Assembly: GCA_964386635.1 (NCBI GenBank)
Contig: CAYLRO010000010.1
Span: 8,782 to 72,781, forward strand
DNA from: Sabulitectum sp964386635
GTDB lineage: Bacteria; Fermentibacterota; Fermentibacteria; Fermentibacterales; JCC-6
Length of the DNA: 64,000 nucleotides
Direction of reading: 5' to 3'
In this document: piece after piece, positions 33,341-41,781 of the stretch
How positions within the stretch are numbered: the first letter of the stretch is position 1
Layout of the letters: every line of letters begins with the position of its first letter
Notes under the pieces: generated by a model
Databases searched by the model: none
What the model was told of the DNA's origin: nothing
What the model saw: the letters and a program-made list of their open reading frames with translations, nothing else
Made by a program: the position numbers and the translations under genes

Positions 33341-34633
33341 TTGATAACAGCTTTTCTCCTGATTCTGATTACAGGAATTCCGCTGGAGCAGCAGGAGCTT
33401 CCCAACGGACTTGATCTGATTATCGGAGAGGACCACGCATCTTCCGTGGTCACAGTGTGTGTTACGGTGAACACAGGCGCTACCTGCGAGACACCTGAAA
33501 CTAACGGGCTGGCCCACTTCTATGAGCACATGTTTTTCAAGGGTAACAGTGCTCTGCCTGACCAGACCGCTTACAACGAAAGAATGAGGGAACTGGGGAT
33601 AATTCGAAACGGAAGTACCGGTTCTGAAATTGTAAGGTATCATCTCACAATTTCTTCAAATCAGTTCGAAGAAGGCATGCAGTTTATGTATGATGCCATT
33701 ACCGGTCCTCTTTTCGATGAAGAAGAAATCATCAGGGAAAGATCCGTCATAATGAATGAGTATCAGAGAAACACTGCAGAACCCTGGTGGAATGTTATTA
33801 AAGCCCGTGAGGAAGTGCTTACAATTAACCCATGGAGAAGCAGTGCAATAGGCGCTCCTGCAGTAATACAGTCAGCATCAGCTGAGACCATGCTTGAATT
33901 TCAGCACACCTACTACACTGCTGATAACTCCGCATTGATAATTACCGGAGATGTTACTGCTGATAGAGCAGGCAGAGTTGCTGCTGAGATATTCGGCGGA
34001 TGGGAGTACGGTGGAAGGTCAAACTACAGTGAACTGCCTTTGAACATCAGCATAGAAGAAGACACTGTTGTTTCAGTTAAAGGACCTGACGGTATTGCCA
34101 GCCTGAGCATCGTTTTCGCAGGACCTTCAATGGCTGACCAGCAGGAATGGACCTATGCCGCTGATGTCTGGGGGCAGTACATGGCGGCAATGACTGGAGA
34201 ATTCCAGACCCGTCTGGTAACCCACGGTCCGTTCACCAGTGCTTATGCAAGCTACTATTCACAGAGGTTTGAACCTGCCATCACATTCGGGGGGACCATA
34301 GACCCGGAAAGGCTTGCCCGGGGTTATGAAATGATGGTTGATGAGATTTCGGAAATGCAGAGAGACGGCTACTTCACTGAATCGGGTATTGCCGTTGCAG
34401 TGGAGCAGCTGAGAAGGCACAGGCTTTTCACAGAGGAATCCAGCAGGGATATGGCCACTGAGACCCTTCCGTTCTGGTGGGTTCAGGGCGGAGGTCTCGA
34501 CTATTACCTTCAGTACCCGGAGAACCTTGCTTCTGTCACAGTGGCGGATGTAGAGAGCTTTACAGGAAGATGGATAGAGAACAGACCCTCTGCAGCATTC
34601 CTGGTTTCCCCGGAAGGAGAGTGGCCAGAATGA
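33341..34633 (+). CDS. M16 family zinc metallopeptidase, catalytically complete subunit
   Basis: A 430-residue exported insulinase-family peptidase. The inverted zinc motif HFYEH (HxxEH) lies at about residues 64-68, with the downstream glutamate in IMNEYQRNTAEPW. ELPNGLDLIIGEDH is the typical N-terminal start of the M16 domain. A hydrophobic N-terminus (MITAFLLILITG) acts as signal peptide. The C-terminal half is the second M16 fold. The start is TTG 33341, preceded by AAAGGATATGT. Its stop overlaps the ATG of an M16 homologue lacking the zinc motif, so the two form a PqqL-/M16B-type active-inactive pair. Confidence 0.9.
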   Translation: MITAFLLILITGIPLEQQELPNGLDLIIGEDHASSVVTVCVTVNTGATCETPETNGLAHFYEHMFFKGNSALPDQTAYNERMRELGIIRNGSTGSEIVRYHLTISSNQFEEGMQFMYDAITGPLFDEEEIIRERSVIMNEYQRNTAEPWWNVIKAREEVLTINPWRSSAIGAPAVIQSASAETMLEFQHTYYTADNSALIITGDVTADRAGRVAAEIFGGWEYGGRSNYSELPLNISIEEDTVVSVKGPDGIASLSIVFAGPSMADQQEWTYAADVWGQYMAAMTGEFQTRLVTHGPFTSAYASYYSQRFEPAITFGGTIDPERLARGYEMMVDEISEMQRDGYFTESGIAVAVEQLRRHRLFTEESSRDMATETLPFWWVQGGGLDYYLQYPENLASVTVADVESFTGRWIENRPSAAFLVSPEGEWPE

Positions 34634-35928
34634 CGGCGATCCTTCTTATGCTGGGTCTCCTGGCGATTCCCGCAGATGTAACGGAGTTTGATCTGGCCAA
34701 CGGAATTCATGTGATAACCAGAACCGTTCCCGGAGGACAGGTAGAAGGTGTAAGTGTATTTCTTGTGGGAGGCAGCAGGCTTCTGGATGAAACCAACCAG
34801 GGCATCGAGGCTTTTGCTCTTGAGGCTGCTCTAACCGGGAGTGATCGTTTCCCGGACTGGCGGTGGCGGGAGATCATGGACCAGACACTTGCCATCTGGG
34901 ATGCCTCGTACAATTACGACTATTCAAGATATCACCTCAAGTGTCTCTCTGAAGACCTTCCTCTTCTTCTGGACGGCTTTTCAGACTGTCTTTTAAATCC
35001 TCAGCTGGATCCTGTTGCTGCAGCCAGGGTAAGAGATGCCCTTAAAGCCTCTGCAGAGACTGAACTCCAGGACCCGGACAGCAGGGTCTGGATAGTTGCC
35101 AACAGAGGATTCATGGGGGAAGAGCACAGGTATATGCTCAGGCCTGAGGGATACCCTGAAACTATTGCCGGGTTCACTGTTGAGGATGCGCGTCTATGGC
35201 TGACAGACCGGATAAAAGGGGGCAACATTGTTATCACTCATGCAGGGCCTGCTGATCCCGGGGCACTGGAGGAGCTTTTGAATCAGACATTCGGGTTGAT
35301 TCCTGAAGGCGTAACTTCGCTGCCGGATGTGCCGGAATTCAGTATTGCATCGGATACACTTATTCTGGAGAACCAGGAGACTCAAACTGCTTATTGTGTT
35401 GTCAAGTTCAACGGTCCACCGCCGGGTCACAGGGACAGAACTGCTTTCATCACAGCCTGTGCAGTGATAGACGAGCTACTATGGCAGGTACTGAGAACAG
35501 AAAATGCCCTTACCTATGCAACATACGCAGGAGCAACAGGCACCTATCTGAGAAACTGGGGTTACATGTATGTGAGCACTCCAGAGCCTGCCAGAGCAGC
35601 TGTACTTATGACAGAGGTATTCAGACAGGTTGCCAGGGGAGATGTGGACCAGTCTCTTGTAACTGGAATCGCGAACAATCAGAGGACAATTCAGGGGATA
35701 CGGGCTCAATCCATGGAGAACCAGTGCATGCTTCTGGGTTCAGGCTATATATCCACCGGAGACTGGCGTGGACAGTACCTTCTTCAGGAGGCCCTTCAGA
35801 ATATATCAACCGGGGAAGCTGCTGCCGCTCTTTCGGTATGGGCAGATTATGCCGGATGGGGTATCATAGCTGACAGCAGTCTTATTGAGATTAGTGAGAT
35901 CAAACCCCTGCCATTGAAGGGAGAGTAA
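34630..35928 (+). CDS. M16 family peptidase-like protein, inactive partner
   Basis: A 432-residue M16 homologue with a signal peptide (MTAILLMLGLLAIPAD). The domain starts with FDLANGIHVITRTVPGG and contains the SVFLVGGSRLLDE lead-in, but the HxxEH motif is replaced by IEAFALEAA, so no zinc can be bound there. The C-terminal region keeps the R/Y substrate-binding type features (LRTENALTYATYAG). Such subunits pair with an active partner to close the chamber. ATG 34630 overlaps the upstream stop (ATGA); longer in-frame starts are inside the upstream gene and lack a signal peptide. Confidence 0.88.
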   Translation: MTAILLMLGLLAIPADVTEFDLANGIHVITRTVPGGQVEGVSVFLVGGSRLLDETNQGIEAFALEAALTGSDRFPDWRWREIMDQTLAIWDASYNYDYSRYHLKCLSEDLPLLLDGFSDCLLNPQLDPVAAARVRDALKASAETELQDPDSRVWIVANRGFMGEEHRYMLRPEGYPETIAGFTVEDARLWLTDRIKGGNIVITHAGPADPGALEELLNQTFGLIPEGVTSLPDVPEFSIASDTLILENQETQTAYCVVKFNGPPPGHRDRTAFITACAVIDELLWQVLRTENALTYATYAGATGTYLRNWGYMYVSTPEPARAAVLMTEVFRQVARGDVDQSLVTGIANNQRTIQGIRAQSMENQCMLLGSGYISTGDWRGQYLLQEALQNISTGEAAAALSVWADYAGWGIIADSSLIEISEIKPLPLKGE

Positions 35929-35931
35929 AGA

Positions 35932-36273
35932 GTGAAAGTAATTGTACCGGCTTTGTTGCTGCTTAGCCTTCTGTCCTGCGGTACAGCCACAGTTGAGCAG
36001 AATACAGAGGGAAATATTGTCAGAGTCCAGGGCATTGTTGATGTGCTCCATGCTGGAACCAGGTCCGAAACTGTTATCCTCACCGATGATGCAACAGGAG
36101 AAGTGTTTGCCCTTGTGGGTGAACTTGCTTTCGACATCATTCCGGATTACGGCATGATAACCTCGGTGCTGGGAAAATTTACAGACGAGGGATATTCAGT
36201 TCGCGAGGACCTGAGAAAAATCTATGTATCAGACTATTCTTTCCTTGGTCTGGAGGAATCCAGCGAGTACTGA
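35932..36273 (+). CDS. Small lipoprotein, function unknown
   Basis: A 113-residue lipoprotein. The signal peptide ends with LLSC (Cys 16). The mature part has an OB-fold-like alternation: VRVQGIVDVL, TVILTDDATGEVFAL, then YGMITSVLGKFTDEGY and KIYVSDYSFL. That pattern suggests a small five-strand barrel of the tRNA-anticodon/OB type (inference). The start is GTG 35932 with GGGAGAGTAAAG upstream, 3 bases after the M16 partner gene, so it is cotranscribed with the peptidases. A strong hairpin follows 23 bases after the stop. Confidence 0.75.
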   Translation: MKVIVPALLLLSLLSCGTATVEQNTEGNIVRVQGIVDVLHAGTRSETVILTDDATGEVFALVGELAFDIIPDYGMITSVLGKFTDEGYSVREDLRKIYVSDYSFLGLEESSEY

Positions 36274-36296
36274 TTCTGATTTGTAATTAACACGTG

Positions 36297-36355
36297 CCCC
36301 TGAAAACGGCCTATATTCGCCATTCTATATCAAGCCGTTTTCGGGGGTGTTTTTT
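36297..36355 (+). terminator. Terminator-like hairpin whose 3' arm includes the ABC exporter ribosome-binding site
   Basis: CCCCTGAAAACGGC (36297-36310) pairs with GCCGTTTTCGGGGG (36334-36347), a 14-bp stem with one U-G, a 23-base loop, and then TG followed by six T (36350-36355). It has all marks of an intrinsic terminator for the M16/lipoprotein operon. The GGGGG (36343-36347) is also the only ribosome-binding site for the TTG start at 36354, so the hairpin would hide it. Confidence 0.75.
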
Positions 36356-38147
36356 GAGCAGTCAGGGCGACAGAGGCAGGCCAAAACTTGACAGAACCAG
36401 CCTGAGAAACCTCTATTCTCGGATATTCAAACACAAAAAAGCCCTTGCTGGAGGCATTCTTGCCCTGATTGGCGTAGATGGTCTGCAGCTTCTTATTCCT
36501 CAGGTTTTCAGAAAACTGATAGACAGCCTTGCCCGAGGTGCAGCCGACTCCGAGTTTGTCTGGCGCATGGGGCTTTCCATCGTTGCCATTGCAATTGGTA
36601 TGGCAATATGCAGATTTTTCTGGCGGATATTCATTGTTGGAGCCAGCCGGAGGCTTGAAAAGGACCTCAGGGCTGAGTTCTATTCTCATCTTCAGAAACT
36701 TCCTGCTCAGTATTACGACACAACCCGTGTGGGCGACATCATGGCCCATGCCACCAACGATATCAATGCAGTGAGAATGGCAGCCGGGATGGCAACCATA
36801 GCCTCATTCGACGCCATTTTCATGAGTGCAGCAAGCATTGTCATGCTTCTTTTCATTGACTGGAAGCTTACTCTCATTACAATGATACCCCTGCCTCTTA
36901 TTGCTCTTCTTGTAATGAAGTTCGGAGGCATGCTTCACGAACGGTTTGAGGCTGTTCAGAAGGCGTTCAGCGGTTTGTCGGAGAAGGCCCAGGAGTCAAT
37001 TTCAGGGATCAGGGTTGTGAAGGCCTACGGAGATGAAGTGTCCGAAAGGGAATTGTTCGCAGAGAAAGCTTCTGACTGTGTTCGAGAGAACATAAGGCTT
37101 ACCAGGATCTGGGGTTTCATGCAGCCACTGGTGGCTGGTCTGGCAATGATGAGCGGTGCTATTCTGCTTATGGTTGGAGGCCGTGCAGTGATCGGGGGAT
37201 CCATATCTCTCGGGCAGTACGTGGCTTTCTCCAGTTATCTCGCCATGCTCACCTGGCCCATGATGGCCATAGGCTTTGTTGTAAACCTTCTTCAGAGGGG
37301 AGCAGCAAGCATGGGAAGGCTTGAGAAGATCATGTTTACTTCCCCTGCTATTCAAAACGGTCCCGTAGATACAAAACCTGAACCTGCTGTAACTGTCAGA
37401 AACCTGTCATATACCTACCCGGATACTGATGCAGAGGTTCTCAGCAATATTTCGTTCTCAATACCTGCATCATCCACACTTGGTATTGTGGGCAGAACCG
37501 GAAGTGGTAAAACAACACTTGTTGAGCTGCTCATGAGATTGTACGACCCACCTGAAGGAACTGTGTTTGTCGGCGGGGATGATATCAGGGAAAGAACCCT
37601 TGCACAGGTTCGGGGTTTGTTCGGCTATGTGCCTCAGGAAACATTCCTGTTCGCTCTTTCAGTTGCTGAGAATATTTCTTTCGGAGCTGGTGATCTTCCT
37701 GAAGAAACCATTAAACACCTGGCAGATGTAGCGGAGATCGGCAGTGAGATAGAGAGTTTTGCCCATGGCTATCAGACAATGGTTGGAGAGAGGGGAGTAA
37801 CTCTTTCAGGCGGACAGAAGCAGCGTATTGCAATTGCCCGTGCCCTTGCCGTTAATCCTTCCATACTTGTTCTGGATGATTCACTCAGTTCTGTTGATAC
37901 TGAGACTGAGTCCGCCATTCTTGAGAAATTGAAGGAGGAGAATGAAGGGATAACGAACATTCTGATAGCTCACAGAATAAGCACAGTGCAGCATTCTGAT
38001 CTTATTCTGGTTCTGGACAAAGGCAGGCTTGTGGAGAAGGGAACACATGCAGAGCTTCTTAAAAAGAACGGTTACTACATGGAGCTCTACAGGATGCAGC
38101 AGCTTGAGAAAGAAGCAGAGAAGAGCAGTGAAGGAGGTGACAGCTGA
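36354..38147 (+). CDS. ABC exporter half-transporter with degenerate catalytic site (MsbA/BmrC-like)
   Basis: A 597-residue fused membrane-ATPase half-transporter with six transmembrane helices (about residues 20-310) and a C-terminal ATPase. Walker A is VGRTGSGKTT, the signature is TLSGGQKQR, the Walker B is ILVLDDSLSSVD and the H-loop is IAHRIS. Here the catalytic glutamate after Walker B is Asp, the mark of the non-consensus site in heterodimeric exporters (TM287/288, BmrCD, TmrAB). The start TTG 36354 follows GGGGG at 6 bases. An in-frame GTG at 36294 lacks a ribosome-binding site and would sit inside the hairpin. It overlaps the next gene by one base. Confidence 0.9.
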   Translation: MSSQGDRGRPKLDRTSLRNLYSRIFKHKKALAGGILALIGVDGLQLLIPQVFRKLIDSLARGAADSEFVWRMGLSIVAIAIGMAICRFFWRIFIVGASRRLEKDLRAEFYSHLQKLPAQYYDTTRVGDIMAHATNDINAVRMAAGMATIASFDAIFMSAASIVMLLFIDWKLTLITMIPLPLIALLVMKFGGMLHERFEAVQKAFSGLSEKAQESISGIRVVKAYGDEVSERELFAEKASDCVRENIRLTRIWGFMQPLVAGLAMMSGAILLMVGGRAVIGGSISLGQYVAFSSYLAMLTWPMMAIGFVVNLLQRGAASMGRLEKIMFTSPAIQNGPVDTKPEPAVTVRNLSYTYPDTDAEVLSNISFSIPASSTLGIVGRTGSGKTTLVELLMRLYDPPEGTVFVGGDDIRERTLAQVRGLFGYVPQETFLFALSVAENISFGAGDLPEETIKHLADVAEIGSEIESFAHGYQTMVGERGVTLSGGQKQRIAIARALAVNPSILVLDDSLSSVDTETESAILEKLKEENEGITNILIAHRISTVQHSDLILVLDKGRLVEKGTHAELLKKNGYYMELYRMQQLEKEAEKSSEGGDS

Positions 38148-40240
38148 TGCCTCCTCCCCATGACAGCCCTTTTGTTGATGATGCAGTTGACGGAAACGGC
38201 TACGATTCCAGACTGGTAAAAAGGCTTCTCAGGTATGTGGCTCCGCACAGGAAGCTTGTATTCCTGGCGATGTTCTTCATGCTGATTACTTCAGGGGTAG
38301 AACTGCTGCTTCCTTACATAACAAAGCAGGGAATTGACCGCTACCTGGCCAGACTCTACCAGGTTTACACTTCAGCGCCGGCGGATTGTGACAGTCTTAT
38401 TGCTCTTCAACCGGCTTCCGGTGATTTCATCAGGATGTCCCCGGACTCCATTCTTGTGAGGAAGGCTTCTCTGGACGGAATGGATCCTGCAACGGCATAC
38501 ACACTTCAATCAGAGGGCTATCTTCAGAAGGAGACATACTATCTTTTTCCTGCGGAGAGCTTTCAAAATCAGACAGGATGGACACAGGGAGACAACTGGC
38601 TTGTACCGGAAGCGGATATAGGAAAAATTCCCCCTGATGTTCTTTTCAGTATTCGGGAAGGGGATGTAGAGGGCATAACCAGGCTTGCGGTGTTCTTCAT
38701 CTGTCTTCTGGTAGTGAGTCTTTTCGCAGGTTACGGACATGTGATGACACTGGTCATTGCAGGACAGCGGTCAATGTACGATGTGCGGACTGATCTTTTC
38801 AACCACATACAAACCCTGAGCCTCAACTTCTTCAGCAGGAATCCCGTGGGAAGACTTGTCACAAGGGTGTCAAACGATGTTGAGGCTCTGAATGAACTGT
38901 TCAGTGCGGTTCTGGTGAACCTGGTTAAAGATCTTCTGCTGATCTTCGGTACTGTTGCTATTCTTCTGGTAATGGACTGGAAGCTTGCACTGATTTCTCT
39001 GGTGGTTCTTCCTGTATTTGTCTTTATCTCCATTCTTTTCAGGATCAAGGCAAGGAAAGCCTACAGAGAGGTGAGGAAGTATCTTGCTGAACTGAATTCT
39101 ACAATTGCTGAAGACATCTCAGGGGTGAAGGTAGTTCAGATTTTCAGGCAGGAGCGGGCCAGAAGAAAGAAGTATCTGAGAGTAAACGACAACTACTACA
39201 AGGCCAGCATGAAGCAGCTCTATATCTTTGGTGTATTCAGACCGGTGATAAACATTGTTGCTCAGGCCGGCACAGCGATAGTGGTGATTTACGGCGGTCT
39301 CAGCACAATCTCAGGAGCCCTGACCATCGGCGCTCTTGTGGCATTCATAAGTTATGTGAGGCAGATGTTCCGGCCGATATCCGACATGAGTGAGAAGTAC
39401 AACATCATGCAGAGCGCCATGGCCTCCAGTGAACGGATCTTTGGGATAATGGATACTGAGGCGGCGATAGAGGAGGCTCCAGATGCTCTTCCTGCAGCGA
39501 GGCTGGAAGGCCATGTGGAATTCAGAAAGGTCAACTTCAGTTATTCTCCGGATGCTCATGTTCTGAAGGATGTGGAATTCAAAATTGAACCTGGCAGAAG
39601 TGTTGCTCTTGTAGGACCCACCGGTGCCGGTAAAACTTCCATGATCAGCCTGCTCACCAGATTCTGGGATGTGGACACCGGAAGCATTCTTCTGGACGGG
39701 ACCGATATCAGGAATCATTCCACTGAAACTCTGAGGAAAAACATTTCCATTGTTCTGCAGGATGCATTTATCTTCAGCCGTTCGATTGCAGACAATATCA
39801 GGCTCAGTACAGATCTGTCTGATGAAGAGGTTAAGAGTGCATCTGACCTTGTTCAGGCTACAGATTTCATCGAGAGGCTTCCCATGGGCTTTAACACCGT
39901 GATGGCCGAGAGGGGGGCAACACTTTCAACTGGGCAGAAGCAGCTTATCTGTTTTGCCAGAGCACTTGCTCACAATCCCAGAATTCTGGTTCTTGATGAA
40001 GCCACAAGCAATGTGGATCCCACAACTGAACAGCTTATTCAGAGGGCAATAGAAACGCTGATGAAGGGCAGAACAAGCATTATTGTAGCCCACCGGCTCT
40101 CAACAATACAGAAGTGTGATGAAATCCTTGTGATAGACGGCGGACGCATAATGGAAAGAGGCTCCCACCAGGAGCTTCTTGCAAAGAGAGGAATCTACTA
40201 CAACCTCTATCTTCTTCAGTGGCGTAACGGGGAGAACTAG
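38147..40240 (+). CDS. ABC exporter half-transporter with extracytoplasmic insertion (BmrD-like)
   Basis: A 697-residue half-transporter, partner of the preceding gene. TM1 is at about residues 36-58. About 110 polar residues (roughly 66-178) then lie between TM1 and TM2, an extracytoplasmic domain like the one known for BmrD. The ATPase has VGPTGAGKTS, the altered signature TLSTGQKQL, a consensus Walker B with catalytic Glu (ILVLDEATSNVD) and VAHRLS. The altered signature pairs with the partner's Walker A to form the degenerate site, whereas the partner's LSGGQ completes the active site. Substrate is unknown: drugs, lipids or peptides. Start ATG 38147 lies in TGATG. Confidence 0.9.
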   Translation: MPPPHDSPFVDDAVDGNGYDSRLVKRLLRYVAPHRKLVFLAMFFMLITSGVELLLPYITKQGIDRYLARLYQVYTSAPADCDSLIALQPASGDFIRMSPDSILVRKASLDGMDPATAYTLQSEGYLQKETYYLFPAESFQNQTGWTQGDNWLVPEADIGKIPPDVLFSIREGDVEGITRLAVFFICLLVVSLFAGYGHVMTLVIAGQRSMYDVRTDLFNHIQTLSLNFFSRNPVGRLVTRVSNDVEALNELFSAVLVNLVKDLLLIFGTVAILLVMDWKLALISLVVLPVFVFISILFRIKARKAYREVRKYLAELNSTIAEDISGVKVVQIFRQERARRKKYLRVNDNYYKASMKQLYIFGVFRPVINIVAQAGTAIVVIYGGLSTISGALTIGALVAFISYVRQMFRPISDMSEKYNIMQSAMASSERIFGIMDTEAAIEEAPDALPAARLEGHVEFRKVNFSYSPDAHVLKDVEFKIEPGRSVALVGPTGAGKTSMISLLTRFWDVDTGSILLDGTDIRNHSTETLRKNISIVLQDAFIFSRSIADNIRLSTDLSDEEVKSASDLVQATDFIERLPMGFNTVMAERGATLSTGQKQLICFARALAHNPRILVLDEATSNVDPTTEQLIQRAIETLMKGRTSIIVAHRLSTIQKCDEILVIDGGRIMERGSHQELLAKRGIYYNLYLLQWRNGEN

Positions 40241-40899
40241 AAGCCTGTCTTTATCTCCGTCCATGTGAAAGGTACAAGAGCCCAGGGTTCCGGATCTTCC
40301 ACAATGACATTGTCGAACCAGCAGCTCATGTAGACCCTTGGTTCCTCTTTGAACACTCCTGCACAAAACAACGCTGCTGAACCAGGCGCGGAAAGTGTAT
40401 CCTGTGCCCATACTGACCATTCCAATGGCTCAGAGGTGCCGGTTTCCCATGCCCTTCCGGAGAATGTGTTTCCGTTGCATTGAAATCTTACAGTGTAGTA
40501 AGTGTCTTCAATAACTGTCATGGGACAGGCATCAAGAAGCTCAATGGAGTTCCAGTGCCACCTGTAGAGGTTCAGAGACTGCTGCGGTAGTCCCAGAACA
40601 AGCAGAAGATTGTAGGGACCATCTTCTCTGTACCTGACCATGCAACCGCCGAAAGTGCCTACATCTATCCTTACATCCGAGGTCAGGGAGTAGTCTTGTG
40701 TACTCATGGTCTCTCCCTGTTCGCCCCTGTAGGATGTAGCATCATTTACGGCTCCGCCACCGTAGAAGTGATACTGAGCATCTTCCACTGTGTAGTCTGA
40801 CGAACCCACCTGGAACCATCCGTCTGCGTTGCCGTCGCTGAAGTTATCCTGGAAGAGGACTGCAGCAAAAGCAGTCAGAATCACTGCAGCTGTCATCAT
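40237..40899 (-). CDS. Secreted beta-sandwich protein, function unknown
   Basis: A 220-residue exported protein. The signal peptide is MMTAAVILTAFAAVLFQ. The mature domain starts DNFSDGNADGWFQVGSSDYTV, the recognisable start of concanavalin A-like/laminin-G-type sandwich domains (3-keto-disaccharide hydrolase/DUF1080-like shape). It continues with SLTSDVRIDVGTFGGCMVRY and ends YMSCWFDNVIVEDP, the usual final strand. The ATG 40899 follows GGAGGTTTCAG; upstream in-frame ATGs have no such site. The 3' end overlaps the ABC exporter gene by four bases, tail to tail. It may bind or process glycans (inference). Confidence 0.75.
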   Translation of the reverse strand: MMTAAVILTAFAAVLFQDNFSDGNADGWFQVGSSDYTVEDAQYHFYGGGAVNDATSYRGEQGETMSTQDYSLTSDVRIDVGTFGGCMVRYREDGPYNLLLVLGLPQQSLNLYRWHWNSIELLDACPMTVIEDTYYTVRFQCNGNTFSGRAWETGTSEPLEWSVWAQDTLSAPGSAALFCAGVFKEEPRVYMSCWFDNVIVEDPEPWALVPFTWTEIKTGF

Positions 40900-41001
40900 T
40901 CTGAAACCTCCTTCAATGAAAACATAATGAATCTCCAATGCATGGTATTTATGGAACACTTTCCTCACAGGCGACGTATGATAGACACGAAGGGAGTTAC
41001 C

Positions 41002-41760
41002 ATGAAAAGAAGTTTTGTTTCAGCACTTTTTCTGATCACATTGGCATGCACTGTAAATGTTTATGATTACTCCACTCACTCAGGTTCCGAGCATTACAAA
41101 CCGGATACTGTCTATGTGGAACAGAAACCTCCGGAGACATCACTTATCCCGGACGAACCTGATACGGTTTTCACCAGAAGACCCCTTTTGGGTGGGGGAG
41201 CAGTTGAGATTATTCAGTATGGGAACTGGAAACGTCATACTCTTACAGGATGTGTTTCTGAAACAGATGGAGCGTTCCTTGAGATAAAACCTGTGGTTGT
41301 ATACACTACTTCCTCCAGCGGAAGCATAAGCAAATCTTTTGAAATTGAATTCCTCTGCAGGCTTCAGCCTTTCATGGTTCGCAGAGAACAGCTTGAGGCA
41401 GGTGTTGTTTCAAGCTCCTCAGGTGTTCTGCCGGTTGTTACAGGAGATGAGCTGCTGAGGCTTGTCACCGGCTCAACCACTCTTCCGTTTCTTGAAGGCG
41501 AGAGCGACAGTTATGAATGGAGCCAGCTGCAGGACGGAACCTTCCAGTATGTCGGGGTGTATTCTGTTTCAGACTGGAAAATGAGACTTATCTGCAGTGC
41601 AGAAAGAATGGTCGCTGTTTCTGATGACCCTGAATTCAATCTGATTTTCGGCGACAATTCCAGAAGACTCTTTCAGCAGTTCTATGATATATTCGTTGTT
41701 CACCATGGTGATGCTCCGATTCTTCCTGTGAGCGGAGGAGCGTTACAGACTACTGACTGA
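41002..41760 (+). CDS. Lipoprotein, function unknown
   Basis: A 252-residue lipoprotein. The signal peptide ends ITLAC (Cys 16), followed by a Pro-, Tyr- and Asp-rich linker (VYVEQKPPETS). The domain from about residue 60 on is mixed beta with WKRHTLTGCVSETDG, and has no recognised family. A C-terminal segment (RRLFQQFYDIFVVHHGD) looks helical. The ATG 41002 follows AAGGGAGTTACC. It is divergent from the sandwich protein gene (103 bases apart) and 21 bases upstream of the metallo-beta-lactamase lipoprotein, with which it is probably cotranscribed. Confidence 0.72.
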   Translation: MKRSFVSALFLITLACTVNVYDYSTHSGSEHYKPDTVYVEQKPPETSLIPDEPDTVFTRRPLLGGGAVEIIQYGNWKRHTLTGCVSETDGAFLEIKPVVVYTTSSSGSISKSFEIEFLCRLQPFMVRREQLEAGVVSSSSGVLPVVTGDELLRLVTGSTTLPFLEGESDSYEWSQLQDGTFQYVGVYSVSDWKMRLICSAERMVAVSDDPEFNLIFGDNSRRLFQQFYDIFVVHHGDAPILPVSGGALQTTD

Positions 41761-41781
41761 TTACAAACAGGCTGGAGCTGA

